A stretch of 64,000 nt of DNA from Achromobacter pestifer (lineage in GTDB: Bacteria > Pseudomonadota > Gammaproteobacteria > Burkholderiales > Burkholderiaceae_B), in assembly GCF_013267355.1 (NCBI RefSeq), contig NZ_CP053985.1, forward strand, positions 310,001 through 374,000, given 5' to 3'. The notes beneath the pieces were generated by a model. That model was not told where the DNA came from and ran no database searches. It was given only the letters and a program-made list of their open reading frames with translations. Below are positions 28,568 through 39,474 of this stretch, piece after piece. Each line of letters opens with the position of its first letter. Positions within the stretch are counted from its first letter, which is position 1. Made by a program: the position numbers and the translations under genes.

Positions 28568-28596
28568 AGGCAAGCATCTCCTGCTTAATAAATACG

Positions 28597-28633
28597 AAAA
28601 GGCCGCCGCCGGTATGAGACCGGCGGCGGCCTT
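28597..28633 (-). terminator. Terminator-like hairpin between purA and the phosphoribosyltransferase gene
   Basis: AAGGCCGCCGCCGG pairs perfectly with CCGGCGGCGGCCTT around TCTCAT, followed on the minus strand by TTTTCG. It lies 18 nt after the purA stop and only about 30 nt before the next start, leaving no room for a promoter between hairpin and gene. It may therefore reduce rather than end transcription. Confidence 0.8.
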
Positions 28634-28651
28634 GCGAATAATAACCCGATG

Positions 28652-30019
<1,368 letters not shown>

Positions 30020-30023
30020 TTAG

Positions 30024-31181
30024 TCACAGCGTTCTGACCGTCCAGGCGCCATCCTGCAGCGCCAGCTCGCGATCGCAAACGAATTCGTCCTGATCCTGCT
30101 CGTGACCGGGCAATACCTGAACGACAATTTCCCCCGACCGGCGCAGGCGGCGCACCGCCTCGGTCAGGGCGGGGGCTTGCCCCCAGGGCGCACGTACCGC
30201 ACGCGCCCTTTCCGCCGGCGGCAAACCCGCCGCCAGCTTGCGTAAATCAAGACTGAAGCCGGTGGCGGGGCGGGCCCGGCCAAACGCACGGCTGACATCG
30301 TCATAACGGCCACCGCTGACCAGCGCATCGCGCCAGCCCTCGGCGTACAGCGCGAACTTCACGCCGGAATGGTAGCCATAGCCGCCCACGTCGGCCAGAT
30401 CCACGCCGAACGCCACATCAGGCATGGCGTCGACCACCAACTGCAGCGCGTCCAATGCGGCCACGACACCCGGCAGCAGAGGCAATTCACGGCGCGCTTC
30501 CTTCAGCACTTCCGGTCCGCCGTACAGCTTGGGCAGCAATTGCAGGGCCTTCAGGGTCTCAGCACGCAAACCAGAAGCCCGTTCTGCCAATTCGCCCAGC
30601 CCCGGAACGTCCTTCTCGCGCATCAGCAGGATGACGTCCTGCGACAGCGCCGCTGCTCCCGGATCGGATTCCAGGAGGGCGCGCAGCACGCCCGGATGGC
30701 ACAGATCCAACCTCGGGTTGCGCACGCCGGCGATCGCCACCGTTTCCAGCACCAGCTGGATGATCTCCAGGTCGGCCTCGAAGCCGGCATGGCCGTAGAT
30801 CTCGGCGCCGATCTGCAACAGCTCGCGGCTGGACAGCAGGTCCGCCGGGCGGGCGTGCAGCACGTTGCCGCAATAGCACAGGCGGGTAACGCCAGCACGG
30901 TTCAACAAGTGTGCGTCAATGCGCGTGACCTGAGGCGTCATGTCCGCGCGCACGCCCAAGGTGCGGCCGGACAGTTGGTCAACCAGCTTGCAGGTACGCA
31001 GATCCAGATCGCTGCCGGTGCCGGACAGCAATGAATCAATGTATTCGACCAGGGGCGGCGCGACCAGCTCGAAACCGTAAGTGCGATACAGATCGAGAAG
31101 TTCGCGGCGCAATTCCTCGATGCGCCGGGCCTCTGCCGGAAGTACGTCGGCAAGGCTCTCGGGCAGCAACCAGTTACCCAT
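30024..31181 (-). CDS. hisZ: ATP phosphoribosyltransferase regulatory subunit
   Basis: A 385-residue HisRS-like protein needed by the short form of HisG for the first step of histidine synthesis. Class II synthetase-like motifs are present ([60 protein letters not shown]) but catalytic aminoacylation residues and the anticodon domain of HisRS are absent or altered. The true hisS is a separate gene in this window, supporting the HisZ call. hisG is not in the window. The hisZ-purA order is common in betaproteobacteria. Confidence 0.95.
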   Translation of the reverse strand: MGNWLLPESLADVLPAEARRIEELRRELLDLYRTYGFELVAPPLVEYIDSLLSGTGSDLDLRTCKLVDQLSGRTLGVRADMTPQVTRIDAHLLNRAGVTRLCYCGNVLHARPADLLSSRELLQIGAEIYGHAGFEADLEIIQLVLETVAIAGVRNPRLDLCHPGVLRALLESDPGAAALSQDVILLMREKDVPGLGELAERASGLRAETLKALQLLPKLYGGPEVLKEARRELPLLPGVVAALDALQLVVDAMPDVAFGVDLADVGGYGYHSGVKFALYAEGWRDALVSGGRYDDVSRAFGRARPATGFSLDLRKLAAGLPPAERARAVRAPWGQAPALTEAVRRLRRSGEIVVQVLPGHEQDQDEFVCDRELALQDGAWTVRTL

Positions 31182-31230
31182 GAATGTTTACCTGAAGAAC
31201 GCCAAGTGATGCGTGGGCGTCGCCCAAACG

Positions 31231-31268
31231 AAAAAGCGGCTGAGGGGGCGTAAGCCCGCTCAGCCGCT
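31231..31268 (-). terminator. Terminator-like hairpin in the hisZ leader
   Basis: On the minus strand AGCGGCTGAG pairs with CTCAGCCGCT around a GC-rich loop, followed by TTTTTCG. It is about 50 nt before the hisZ ATG and downstream of a TACAAT box (complement of 31295-31300). A transcript started there would carry this hairpin in its 5' leader, so it may act as an attenuator. Confidence 0.65.
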
Positions 31269-31392
31269 GCGGAATGTTTTCTAGCTTACGGGGTATTGTA
31301 CATGGTTCGGCGGCCAACGCCAGCCGGGGCTGCCGCGGGCGCGAAACTGTCCCCTATTGCGCAGATTTCAGGATGCCGCCGCCCCGGCAAGC

Positions 31393-31424
31393 AAAAAGCC
31401 CCTTGGATTTCCAAGGGGCTTTTT
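31393..31424 (-). terminator. Intrinsic terminator after hflC
   Basis: A symmetrical AAAAAGCCCCTTGG/CCAAGGGGCTTTTT hairpin begins 22 nt after the hflC stop. It should end the hfq-hflX-hflK-hflC transcript. Confidence 0.9.
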
Positions 31425-31446
31425 GTTCCGCATCACCGCCGCCGCA

Positions 31447-32349
31447 TCACTTGGCCGGCACGGTGACCGGCGCCAGGGCGTCGCCGGCGGGGTCCTTCAT
31501 GAACTGGAAGAAGCTGGAGCTGGGGTCGACAACCAGCACGTCGCCCGGCTTCGAGAACGAAGCGCGATAGGCTTCCAGGCTCTTGTAGTACGTGTAGAAC
31601 TGCGGGTTCTTGCCGTAGGCCTGCGAATAGATCGCGGCGGCCGCGGCATCGCCCTCACCCATGATGCCCTGGGCCTTGGCGTAGGCCTGGGCCACGATGA
31701 CTTCGCGTTGGCGGTCGGCTTCGGCGCGGATCTTTTCGCCCTCGGCGGCGCCGATGGAGCGCAGCTCGTTGGCGACGCGCGTACGCTCCGCTTCCATGCG
31801 GCGATACACCGATTCCGAAATTTCCGGCGCGAACTCGATGCGGCGCAGACGCACGTCGACGATCTGCACGCCCAAAGGCTCGGCGCGCTTGGCGACGTTG
31901 GTCAGGATTTCGGCCATGATCTTGTCGCGTTCGGTCGAAACCACGTCGCGCACCGTGCGCACGTTGACCGAGGCGTTCAGAGCGTCGCGGATCAGCGCCT
32001 GCAGGCGCTCCTGCGCCACGCGCTCGTTGCCGCCGGTGGAAACGTAGTACTGACGCGGATCCAGGATGCGCCACTTGACGTACGAGTCGATCAGCAGGTT
32101 CTTCTTTTCGGAAGTCTGGATGCGTTCGGCTTCGTTGGTTTCGATGGTCAGAATGCGCTTGTCGAGCGTCACGACATTCTGGAACGGAGGCGGCGCCTTG
32201 AAGTAAAGGCCGGGTTCGTTGATGGTCCTGCGAACTTCACCCAGCGAGAACACCAGGGCGTAGTCGCGCTCGCGCACGACGAAGACGCAGGAAGAAAGGG
32301 CGGCCAGCACGATGAGCAGGCCGACCAGGATGGGCATGAGACGTTGCAT
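31447..32349 (-). CDS. hflC: HflC, protease modulator (SPFH/band 7 protein)
   Basis: A 300-residue single-pass inner-membrane protein with a large periplasmic SPFH domain. The N-terminal segment LVGLLIVLAALSSCVFVVRE anchors it, and the SPFH domain contains DYALVFSLGEVRRTINEPGL, KNLLIDSYVKWRI and REVIVAQAYAKAQGIMGEGD. HflC pairs with HflK to form the cage around FtsH. A strong GGAGGAG ribosome site precedes ATG 32349, 18 nt after hflK. Confidence 0.97.
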   Translation of the reverse strand: MQRLMPILVGLLIVLAALSSCVFVVRERDYALVFSLGEVRRTINEPGLYFKAPPPFQNVVTLDKRILTIETNEAERIQTSEKKNLLIDSYVKWRILDPRQYYVSTGGNERVAQERLQALIRDALNASVNVRTVRDVVSTERDKIMAEILTNVAKRAEPLGVQIVDVRLRRIEFAPEISESVYRRMEAERTRVANELRSIGAAEGEKIRAEADRQREVIVAQAYAKAQGIMGEGDAAAAAIYSQAYGKNPQFYTYYKSLEAYRASFSKPGDVLVVDPSSSFFQFMKDPAGDALAPVTVPAK

Positions 32350-32367
32350 GATCAGGACTCCTCCGGG

Positions 32368-33666
32368 TTAGCGCGACGTACGGTCGCGGGGCAGCGTGTT
32401 GCTATTGCTGCTGCCGGAAGGCTGAGGCGCCGGCGCGGCGCTGCCGCGAGCCGGCGACTGCGCGGGCGGAGCCAGTGTGGGCGAACCCGAACCGGCGACA
32501 CCGGACTTGCTGGCGTCCTGAGCGGCCAGATGCATGATCTTGTCCAAGGGCAGGTACAACATATTGTTGTTGCTCTTGGTGTCGACCATGACCTTGCTGG
32601 CGCGCGTGAAGATCTCCTGCATGCTTTCCAGGTACATGCGCTGGCGCATGACTTGCGGCGACTTCTCGTATTCGCCGAGGACGCTGGTGAAGCGCGAGGA
32701 ATTACCCTGCGCATCGCCGACGACCTTGGCCTTGTAGCCTTCGGCCTGTTCGGTCATGCGCGACGCCTGGCCGCTGGCCAGCGGCACGACCTGGTTGGCG
32801 TAGGCCTGCCCTTCGTTGATCTGGCGCTCGCGGTCCTGGCCTGCCTTGACGGCGTCATCGAACGCGGCCTGCACCTGTTCCGGCGGCTGCACGTTCTGGA
32901 TGGCGACAGTGCTGACCTGCACGCCGGTCTGGTAGCGGTCCAGGATCTGCTGCATCAGGGTCTGCACTTGCGTGGCCACCGTGGTGCGGCCTTCGTAGAG
33001 CACGAAGTCCATCGACTGCTTGCCCACGACTTCGCGCATGGCCGTCTCCGACGCCTGGCGGACGGATTCATCGGGATCACGCGTCATGAAGAGGTAATCG
33101 GGCGCACCGTCGGCACGCAGGCGATACTGGACGACGAACTGCATGTCGACGATGTTCTCGTCCGTCGTGAGCATCAGCGCTTCAGGCAAGACCTTGTTGC
33201 GCGCGCCGCCACGGAAACCGACCTCAAACGTGCGCAGCTGCGACACGTTGACCATTTCGTGGCTCTGGATGGGATACGGCATGCGCCATTGGAAACCGGC
33301 TTGCGACGTCGACTTGTACTTGCCGAACTGTGTCACGACCGCGACCTGGCCTTCCTGCACGATGTAGAAACCGCTGGCCAGCCAGATGCCGGCCGCGACC
33401 AGGGCGATGACGCCCAGGCCGATGCGCGCACCGCGCGGCGACGGCGGCTTCATGCCGCCGCGGTTGCCCGGGCGGTTATTGCCGCCCCCGCCCTTGCGCC
33501 CGAACAGGGATCCGATGCGATTGTTGAAATCGCGCCAGACCTCGTCCAGGTCGGGTGGGCCGTCTCCGTTGCCTTGAGGCCGCTTGGGCGGCGGCTCGGA
33601 GCCATTGTTGTTCCCACGACCCCAGCCGGGGTCATTCAGATTGAAGAGTTTGATAATTCGCGGCAT
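32368..33666 (-). CDS. hflK: HflK, FtsH-associated SPFH protein
   Basis: A 432-residue partner of HflC. Start MPRIIKLFNLNDPGWG at 33666 has GGGAA upstream and overlaps the hflX 3' end by 35 nt. The N-terminal 75 residues are Gly/Asn/Arg-rich and cytoplasmic, the membrane segment is GLGVIALVAAGIWLASGFYI, and the SPFH domain spans about 95-340 with EGQVAVVTQFGKY and MLTTDENIVDMQFVVQYRL. The C-terminal about 70 residues are a Ser/Pro/Ala tail. Normal length for the family. Confidence 0.96.
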   Translation of the reverse strand: MPRIIKLFNLNDPGWGRGNNNGSEPPPKRPQGNGDGPPDLDEVWRDFNNRIGSLFGRKGGGGNNRPGNRGGMKPPSPRGARIGLGVIALVAAGIWLASGFYIVQEGQVAVVTQFGKYKSTSQAGFQWRMPYPIQSHEMVNVSQLRTFEVGFRGGARNKVLPEALMLTTDENIVDMQFVVQYRLRADGAPDYLFMTRDPDESVRQASETAMREVVGKQSMDFVLYEGRTTVATQVQTLMQQILDRYQTGVQVSTVAIQNVQPPEQVQAAFDDAVKAGQDRERQINEGQAYANQVVPLASGQASRMTEQAEGYKAKVVGDAQGNSSRFTSVLGEYEKSPQVMRQRMYLESMQEIFTRASKVMVDTKSNNNMLYLPLDKIMHLAAQDASKSGVAGSGSPTLAPPAQSPARGSAAPAPQPSGSSNSNTLPRDRTSR

Positions 33667-34738
33667 TGTTTCCCACAATCTGTCCGGTTTCCGCAATTGC
33701 CCCGCGCAACGCATCCAAACCGGCGCGCTCGGTGGCGCTTACAAATACTCGCGCAATCGTACCATGTGCGTCGCGTTCCACCCGCGGTTCCAATCCGGCC
33801 AGATCTATCTTGTTGTATACGAGAATGGTGGGAATGGCGGCCGCGCCGATCTCTGCCAGAACCTTGTTGACCTCGAAGATCTGTTCGTCGCGCTGCGGGC
33901 TGGCGGCATCGACCACGTGCAGCAGCAGGTCGGCGTGCACGGTTTCTTCCAGGGTGGCGCGGAACGCCGCAATCAGGCCGTGAGGCAGGTCGCGGATGAA
34001 GCCGACCGTGTCGGACACCACCACCGAGCCAGCCCCTTCGATCCAGATGCGGCGCGTGGTCGTGTCCAGGGTGGCGAACAACTGGTCGGCGGCATAGGCG
34101 TCGGCGCGCGTCAGGGCGTTGAACAAGGTGGACTTGCCGGCGTTGGTATAGCCGACCAGCGACACCGACAGCACGCCGCCGCGGGCGCGCGCCCGGCGCT
34201 GGGTCACGCGCTGGCGCTCTACCCTGTCCAGCCGCTCGCGCAGCAGCTTGACCTTGGCGCCGATCATGCGGCGGTCCATTTCGAGCTGGGATTCGCCCGG
34301 CCCGCGCATGCCGATGCCGCCGCGTTGACGCTCCAAGTGGCTCCACATGCGGGTCAGGCGCGTGGCCAGATGCTGCAGCTGCGCCAGTTCGACCTGCAGC
34401 TTGCCTTCATGGCTTTTCGCCCGCAGGGCGAAGATGTCGAGGATAAGCGCGACGCGATCCACCACGCGCAAGTTGAAGGCGCGCTCCAGGTTGCGTTGCT
34501 GGGCGGGGGACAGCGGCTGGTCGAACAGGACGATATCCGCCAGCAGCGCCTGGGCCATCGCCACGCCTTCATCGGCCTTGCCTGAACCGATGAAGAATTT
34601 GGCGTCGGGCCGGTCGCGCCGAGCCGTCAAGGTGCCGACGACTTCCGCGCCAGCGCCCTTGGCCAGCATGGTGAATTCCTCGGCATGGGCCGCGAAGTCC
34701 GGATCTCCCAGATCCACGCTGATAATCAAAGCGCGCAT
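33632..34738 (-). CDS. hflX: GTPase HflX
   Basis: A 368-residue ribosome-associated GTPase. The N-terminal HflX domain has FFIGSGKADE and a GGIGMRGPGESQLEMDRR glycine-rich segment. The G domain carries LVGYTNAGKSTLFNALT (G1), DTVGFIRDLPHGL (G3) and VYNKIDL (G4). HflX binds 50S subunits and splits ribosomes during heat stress in E. coli. It lies between hfq and hflK as in E. coli. The C-terminus lacks the longer extension found in some species. Confidence 0.96.
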   Translation of the reverse strand: MRALIISVDLGDPDFAAHAEEFTMLAKGAGAEVVGTLTARRDRPDAKFFIGSGKADEGVAMAQALLADIVLFDQPLSPAQQRNLERAFNLRVVDRVALILDIFALRAKSHEGKLQVELAQLQHLATRLTRMWSHLERQRGGIGMRGPGESQLEMDRRMIGAKVKLLRERLDRVERQRVTQRRARARGGVLSVSLVGYTNAGKSTLFNALTRADAYAADQLFATLDTTTRRIWIEGAGSVVVSDTVGFIRDLPHGLIAAFRATLEETVHADLLLHVVDAASPQRDEQIFEVNKVLAEIGAAAIPTILVYNKIDLAGLEPRVERDAHGTIARVFVSATERAGLDALRGAIAETGQIVGNNAANYQTLQSE

Positions 34739-34763
34739 ACATGCACCATATTGGAGCCAAAGC

Positions 34764-34805
34764 GAAAATGCCCGCCGACGAGGACCGTCCGGCGGGCAAT
34801 AAAAG
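34764..34805. terminator. Bidirectional hairpin between hfq and hflX
   Basis: GCCCGCCG/CGGCGGGC (34770-34777 and 34790-34797) with a 12-nt loop, flanked by A-rich and T-rich bases on both strands. In the operon it sits 17 nt after hfq and may partly terminate transcription, giving more hfq than hflX message. Confidence 0.6.
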
Positions 34806-34822
34806 GTAAAGCTGGAGCGAGA

Positions 34823-35059
34823 TTACTCAGCAGGGACTTCCACCTGAAAATTCACGGCGCGCGCGGGAACGACGGTCGAAATGGCGTGCTTGTAGACCAT
34901 TTGCGTGACCGTATTGCGCAGCAGCACCACGTACTGGTCGAAGGATTCGATTTGCCCTTGAAGCTTGATACCGTTCACCAGGTAGATCGACACGGGCACA
35001 TGGTCCTTGCGCAGCGTGTTCAGGAACGGATCTTGCAGAGTTTGCCCTTTATTGCTCAT
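34823..35059 (-). CDS. hfq: RNA chaperone Hfq
   Basis: A 78-residue Sm-like protein with both Sm motifs: [20 protein letters not shown] (Sm1) and the [19 protein letters not shown] end (Sm2, YKHA). It forms hexamers that pair small RNAs with mRNAs. The short tail after residue 72 is much shorter than in E. coli, as is usual in betaproteobacteria. It is the first gene of the hfq-hflX-hflK-hflC unit. Confidence 0.98.
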   Translation of the reverse strand: MSNKGQTLQDPFLNTLRKDHVPVSIYLVNGIKLQGQIESFDQYVVLLRNTVTQMVYKHAISTVVPARAVNFQVEVPAE

Positions 35060-35087
35060 TGGCCAGGCTCCATTGTTTGTTATTGAG

Positions 35088-35120
35088 TGGTGGCGTACTT
35101 CTGTACTGGTGGCGTACGCC
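35088..35120. repeat. Direct repeat and palindrome upstream of hfq
   Basis: TGGTGGCGTAC occurs at 35088-35098 and 35107-35117 (19-nt period). The second copy continues into a perfect palindrome GGCGTACGCC (35111-35120). It lies 29-61 nt before the hfq start codon, in the region expected for its promoter or 5' leader. Confidence 0.5.
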
Positions 35121-35214
35121 GAAACTTGTACTCTACAGGGTTTTCCCGGCCCGTGCTACTTGGCCGGAATGCAAAAGTGACACCAGAGTTTTCCAACGGG
35201 AAAGCCCCGGCCGC

Positions 35215-36288
35215 TCACGCCTGCAGAACCTCCGCAAGCGCCTTCAGAAGCAGCTCGCACTGCTCGTCGGTGCCCACGGTAATGCGCAGAAACTGGTCGA
35301 TGCGTTCATGGCGGAAATGGCGCACGATGATGCTGCGTTCTCGCAAGGAGGCAGCCAGGCCCGCAGCATCCCTGGAGGGGTGCCGCGCGAACACGAAATT
35401 CGCAGCCGACGGCAGCACCTCGAAACCCAGGGACTCCAGGCCCGCCGTCATCCGCGACCGGGTTTCGATCACAGCCTGGCGAGTCCGTTCAAAGTACTCC
35501 GCATCTTCCAGGGCCGCTACCGCGCCGGCGGATGCCAGACGATCGATGGGATAGGAGTTGAAACTGTTCTTTACACGCTCCAGCCCGTCGATAAGCTCGG
35601 CGCTGCCCACGGCGAAACCGACGCGCAGCCCCGCCAGCGAACGCGACTTGGACAGCGTCTGCACAACCAGCAGGTTGTCGTAGCTGTCGACCAAAGGAAT
35701 GACGGACTCTCCGCCAAAATCCACATAGGCTTCATCCACCACGACGACCGCGTCGGGGTTGCCGGCCACGATGCGCTCGACCTCCGCCGCGCTGAGCGCG
35801 CGGCCGGTGGGCGCATTGGGATTCGGGAAGATGATGGCGCCTGCCTGCCCCTTGCTGCCGGGCAGATAATCGTCGACGTCGATACGGAAATCGGACGTCA
35901 GCGGTACCGTTTCGTACTGGATGCCGTACAGGCCGCAATAGACCGGATAGAAGCTGTAGGTGATGTCCGGGAAACGCAGCGGCCGCTCATGCTTCAACAG
36001 CGCCAGGAACACGTGCGCCAGTACCTCGTCGGAACCGTTGCCCACGAAGACCTGGCCCGGTTGCACGCCGACCGTGCCGGCGATGGCCTGCCGCAGGCGG
36101 TCGGACGAAGGGTCCGGATAGAGCTTGAGCGTGTCGTCGCAGGCCGAGCGGATCGCGTCGAGCACCCTGGGCGACGGGCCGTAGGGATGCTCGTTGGTGT
36201 TCAACTTGACCAGGTTCTGAAGCTTGGGCTGCTCGCCCGGGACATACGGACTGAGCGTCCCGACCACGGGACTCCAGAAGCGGCTCAT
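35215..36288 (-). CDS. hisC: Histidinol-phosphate aminotransferase
   Basis: A 357-residue class I/II PLP aminotransferase converting imidazole-acetol phosphate to histidinol phosphate. Motifs are [51 protein letters not shown] and [16 protein letters not shown] with the PLP lysine in LSKS, and [11 protein letters not shown] near the end. It begins 3 nt after der, so is likely cotranscribed. Many betaproteobacteria have a second hisC within the main his operon. Confidence 0.95.
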   Translation of the reverse strand: MSRFWSPVVGTLSPYVPGEQPKLQNLVKLNTNEHPYGPSPRVLDAIRSACDDTLKLYPDPSSDRLRQAIAGTVGVQPGQVFVGNGSDEVLAHVFLALLKHERPLRFPDITYSFYPVYCGLYGIQYETVPLTSDFRIDVDDYLPGSKGQAGAIIFPNPNAPTGRALSAAEVERIVAGNPDAVVVVDEAYVDFGGESVIPLVDSYDNLLVVQTLSKSRSLAGLRVGFAVGSAELIDGLERVKNSFNSYPIDRLASAGAVAALEDAEYFERTRQAVIETRSRMTAGLESLGFEVLPSAANFVFARHPSRDAAGLAASLRERSIIVRHFRHERIDQFLRITVGTDEQCELLLKALAEVLQA

Positions 36289-36291
36289 GGA

Positions 36292-37644
36292 TCAGCTTTC
36301 CTGCGCGTAGGGGTTGTGCGAAGACTTGAATTCGATGCGCAGCGGCGTGCCGGCCAGATCGAACGCGTTACGGAAGCGCGTTTCCAGGTAGCGGCGGTAG
36401 GAATCCGGAATGGCGTCCAGCGCGTTGCCGTGAATGACGACCAGCGGGGGGTTCTGTCCGCCCTGGTGCGCATAGCGCATCTTCGGCCGGAAGATGCCCT
36501 TGCGGGGCGGCGGCTGCTGCTCGACGGCGGTCTGCAGCTCGCGCGTCAGCTTGGGGGTGGACAGCTTGGCGAAGGCCGCGGCATGCGCCGCGTTGATGGA
36601 CTTGAGCAGAGGCTTCACGCCCTGCCCCCGCAAAGCCGAAATGGTGTGCATGCGCGCGAACGACAGGAAGCGCAGCTTGCGCTCGAACTCGCGTTCGATA
36701 CGCTCCTTGGCTTCACCGTCCAGGCCGTCCCACTTGTTGATGGCCACGACCACGGCGCGCCCCGTTTCCAGCACGAAGCCGGCGATATGGGCGTCCTGCT
36801 CCGAAATTTCGGTTTGCGCGTCCAGCATCAGCAGCACCACGTTGCTGGCCTCGATGGCCTGCAGCGTCTTGATGACGGAGAACTTTTCGACCGCCTCGAA
36901 CACCTTGCCGCGCTTGCGCAGGCCCGCGGTGTCGATCAGCGTGTAGCGGCGGCCGTCGCGTTCGAAGTCGATCTCGATGGCGTCGCGGGTCGTGCCCGGC
37001 ATGTCGAACGCGATCACGCGCTCTTCGCCCATCAGGGTATTGATGAGCGTGGACTTGCCGACGTTGGGACGGCCGACGATGGCCAGCTTGATACGGTGAT
37101 CGTGCTCGCCCTCTTCGGGCGCGCCCTCTTCGGCCGGCGGTTCGGCCAAGTCCTGGAGGGCCAGCTCGATCAGGTCGACGATGCCGTCGCCGTGCGCCGC
37201 CGAAATCGGATAGGGCTGCCCCAGTCCGAGTTCATGGAATTCGGAGATGGCCGAACCGGCGCCCATGCCTTCCGCCTTGTTCACCGCCAGCAGCACGCGC
37301 TGCTGGCCGGATTTTCGCAGCAGCTGGGCGATTTCGTGGTCATGGGCATTGATGCCCGCGCGGGCATCCACCAGGAACACCACGACGTCGGCCTCGGCAA
37401 TGGCCTGCCGGGTCTGGCGGGCCATCTCCAGCAGGATGCCGTCCTTGGCGACGGGTTCGAAACCACCGGTATCGATGGCGATGAAGGGGATCTCGCCTAC
37501 CCTGCCCTCGCCGTAATGGCGATCGCGGGTCAGGCCGGAATAATCGGCCACCAGCGCGGCGCGCGATCGCGTCAGGCGGTTGAATAGGGTCGACTTTCCC
37601 ACGTTGGGACGGCCGACCAGGGCGACGACAGGCTTGAAAGACAC
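36292..37644 (-). CDS. der: Ribosome biogenesis GTPase Der (EngA)
   Basis: A 450-residue protein with two G domains in tandem, unique to Der: first G1 [16 protein letters not shown] near residue 9-24, second [19 protein letters not shown] near 187. NKWD and NKAE (G4) and [14 protein letters not shown] (G3) are also visible, and a C-terminal KH-like domain ends [12 protein letters not shown]. It is required for 50S assembly. It lies between bamB and hisC. Confidence 0.98.
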   Translation of the reverse strand: MSFKPVVALVGRPNVGKSTLFNRLTRSRAALVADYSGLTRDRHYGEGRVGEIPFIAIDTGGFEPVAKDGILLEMARQTRQAIAEADVVVFLVDARAGINAHDHEIAQLLRKSGQQRVLLAVNKAEGMGAGSAISEFHELGLGQPYPISAAHGDGIVDLIELALQDLAEPPAEEGAPEEGEHDHRIKLAIVGRPNVGKSTLINTLMGEERVIAFDMPGTTRDAIEIDFERDGRRYTLIDTAGLRKRGKVFEAVEKFSVIKTLQAIEASNVVLLMLDAQTEISEQDAHIAGFVLETGRAVVVAINKWDGLDGEAKERIEREFERKLRFLSFARMHTISALRGQGVKPLLKSINAAHAAAFAKLSTPKLTRELQTAVEQQPPPRKGIFRPKMRYAHQGGQNPPLVVIHGNALDAIPDSYRRYLETRFRNAFDLAGTPLRIEFKSSHNPYAQES

Positions 37645-37669
37645 GGTGTAAGGCTTTGTTCTATAGGTT

Positions 37670-38827
37670 TTAGTTGGCGCCGATCAGGACGAGGTTGCCA
37701 TTACCCGTCTGAACCAGCACTCCCTGGGAAGTCGTCTGCGGCGGCGAAACCACGGGACCACCGCCCACCGACAGGCGCGCCATCAGGCTGCCGTCGCTGC
37801 GCGACAGGAAATGCACGTAGCCGTCCAGGTCGCCGACTGCCAACGCACCGCCCAACAGGGCGGGCGCGGTGACCTGGCGGTTCTTCAATGCTGCCTGTTT
37901 CCATACATTCCCGCCATTATCCAACGCAAATGCGTTGACCACGCTGTTCTGGTCCGCCGCATAGGCGAAGCGCTCGTCCAGCGACAGGCCGCTGACGCTG
38001 GAGTAGTCCTTGGCCCACAACGGGCGGCCGCCGGCCGTGACGTCAAAGCAGACGATACGTCCCTGGTAGGCCACGCCGCAAAGCAGATTGCCCGCGATAC
38101 GGGGCGCGCCGACCACGTCGGTCAGGCGCTCCAGGTCGCTGGCGCCGCGCGGCGTCGCGACAGTGCCTTCCCATTGCACGTTACCACTATTGGACGCGAT
38201 GGCCATCAGCTTGCCGCCCGGCAGGCCGGTAATGACCAGGCCTTCGGCCAGGACCATCTGCGACACGCTGCGCAGGGCCAGCGAGGGGCCGGGACGCTGC
38301 ACGTTCCAGACGCGCTCGCCGCTGTTGGCGTCGAAGGCCTGGATGCGGTAGTCGCCGCTGCGGACCACGACGATGCCATAGCCCACGACGGGCGGAATGG
38401 TCACGTCGCTGGTGGCCCGGACCTTCCACTTCACCTTGCCGGTGTCGTCGAAGGCGATGACATCGCCGTTCGGCGCGGCCACGGCGGTGGTGGTGCCGTC
38501 GCTGCCGGCGCCGGCAGACAACTTGCCGTCGACCTTGGCCTTCCAGATGGCGCGGCCGCTCTGCAGGTCGAACTTGCCGAGCGAGCCGTCGGGCGTGGCG
38601 GCGTAGACGGCGTCGCCCAGCACGGTGGGCGCGAAGCCCAGTCCCGAACCGCTGCCGACCGAGACGCTCCAGACCTGGCGCACGGACATGCCGGCCTTGT
38701 ATTCGGTCAGAGGCGCGGGATCGTAGCGGCCGTCATCATTGGAAAACATGCCGCATCCGCCCAGGGCGAGCAAGCCCGCCAGGCAAACGGCGCCACGCCA
38801 CGTACGACCAGGTGCAAATTTACGCAT
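37670..38827 (-). CDS. bamB: Outer-membrane assembly lipoprotein BamB
   Basis: A 385-residue lipoprotein with lipobox LALGGC followed by a PQQ-type eight-bladed beta propeller (repeats such as [57 protein letters not shown]). BamB supports the BAM complex in inserting outer-membrane proteins. ATG 38827 was chosen with GGAG 10 nt upstream. A GTG at 38836 would overlap the yfgM stop by 4 nt and is a real alternative. Confidence 0.96.
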   Translation of the reverse strand: MRKFAPGRTWRGAVCLAGLLALGGCGMFSNDDGRYDPAPLTEYKAGMSVRQVWSVSVGSGSGLGFAPTVLGDAVYAATPDGSLGKFDLQSGRAIWKAKVDGKLSAGAGSDGTTTAVAAPNGDVIAFDDTGKVKWKVRATSDVTIPPVVGYGIVVVRSGDYRIQAFDANSGERVWNVQRPGPSLALRSVSQMVLAEGLVITGLPGGKLMAIASNSGNVQWEGTVATPRGASDLERLTDVVGAPRIAGNLLCGVAYQGRIVCFDVTAGGRPLWAKDYSSVSGLSLDERFAYAADQNSVVNAFALDNGGNVWKQAALKNRQVTAPALLGGALAVGDLDGYVHFLSRSDGSLMARLSVGGGPVVSPPQTTSQGVLVQTGNGNLVLIGAN

Positions 38828-38832
38828 TACAG

Positions 38833-39471
38833 TCACGCTCCGCTCAGGGCATCCAGTTTCAGTTGCACAACCTGGGTCAGGGGATTTGCCGTACCCAGGC
38901 CATCAATGGCGCTTTGCCATGCGGCGCGCGCTTCCTCGCGCTTGCCTTGCGCGGCGAGGATATCGCCGCGGCGATCCGCGAACAAGGCAGCGAAGGCTGC
39001 CGGCGGATTGTTCAGTTGTGCCAAGGCCGGATCGTATTGCTTCTGGTCCAGCAACATGCCGGCCAGGCGCAGGCGCGCGACGGCCTGCATGGACGGGTTC
39101 TTGCCCTGGGCGGCCAGCCATTCCAGCTGCTCGCGGGCGCCGGCGTCGTCCTTCTGGGCCTGCAGCGCCTGGGCCGCCACCAGCGCACCCCGCGCAGCGT
39201 AGCCGGTGGACGGATATTGCTCGCGCAGCGTGGCCGCGGCGGTCTTGATGCGCACCGACGAGTCGGCGCCGCCCAGGCGGGCCGCGTCTTCCAGCGCTTC
39301 GAAGTAACCCATGGCCTGGTTGGCGCGGTGCGATTGATAGGCCTTCCAGCCCCACCAGCCGCCCCAGGCCAGCGCAACCGCCGCCACCAGCGTGACCATC
39401 AGGGTGCCGTAGCGCGCCCACCACGCCTTGATTGCGTCGAGTTTTTCCTGTTCTTCGAGATCGTATGCCAT
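38833..39471 (-). CDS. yfgM: YfgM-family ancillary Sec translocon subunit
   Basis: A 212-residue protein with a cytoplasmic N-terminus (MAYDLEEQEKLDAIKAWWAR), a membrane segment (LMVTLVAAVALAWGGWWGW) and a periplasmic TPR-like helical domain. Sequences such as LWAAQGKNPSMQAVARLRLA and GKREEARAAWQSAIDGLGT match the family. E. coli YfgM joins PpiD at SecYEG. It sits between hisS and bamB, as it does in E. coli. Confidence 0.93.
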   Translation of the reverse strand: MAYDLEEQEKLDAIKAWWARYGTLMVTLVAAVALAWGGWWGWKAYQSHRANQAMGYFEALEDAARLGGADSSVRIKTAAATLREQYPSTGYAARGALVAAQALQAQKDDAGAREQLEWLAAQGKNPSMQAVARLRLAGMLLDQKQYDPALAQLNNPPAAFAALFADRRGDILAAQGKREEARAAWQSAIDGLGTANPLTQVVQLKLDALSGA

Positions 39472-39474
39472 GCA

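Noticed and set aside
31357..33870. 837-codon plus-strand open frame opposite hflC/hflK
   Set aside because: Antisense to well-supported genes and lacking any recognisable domain.
35059..37587. 842-codon plus-strand frame opposite hisC and der
   Set aside because: Same antisense artefact; both minus-strand genes have full motif sets.
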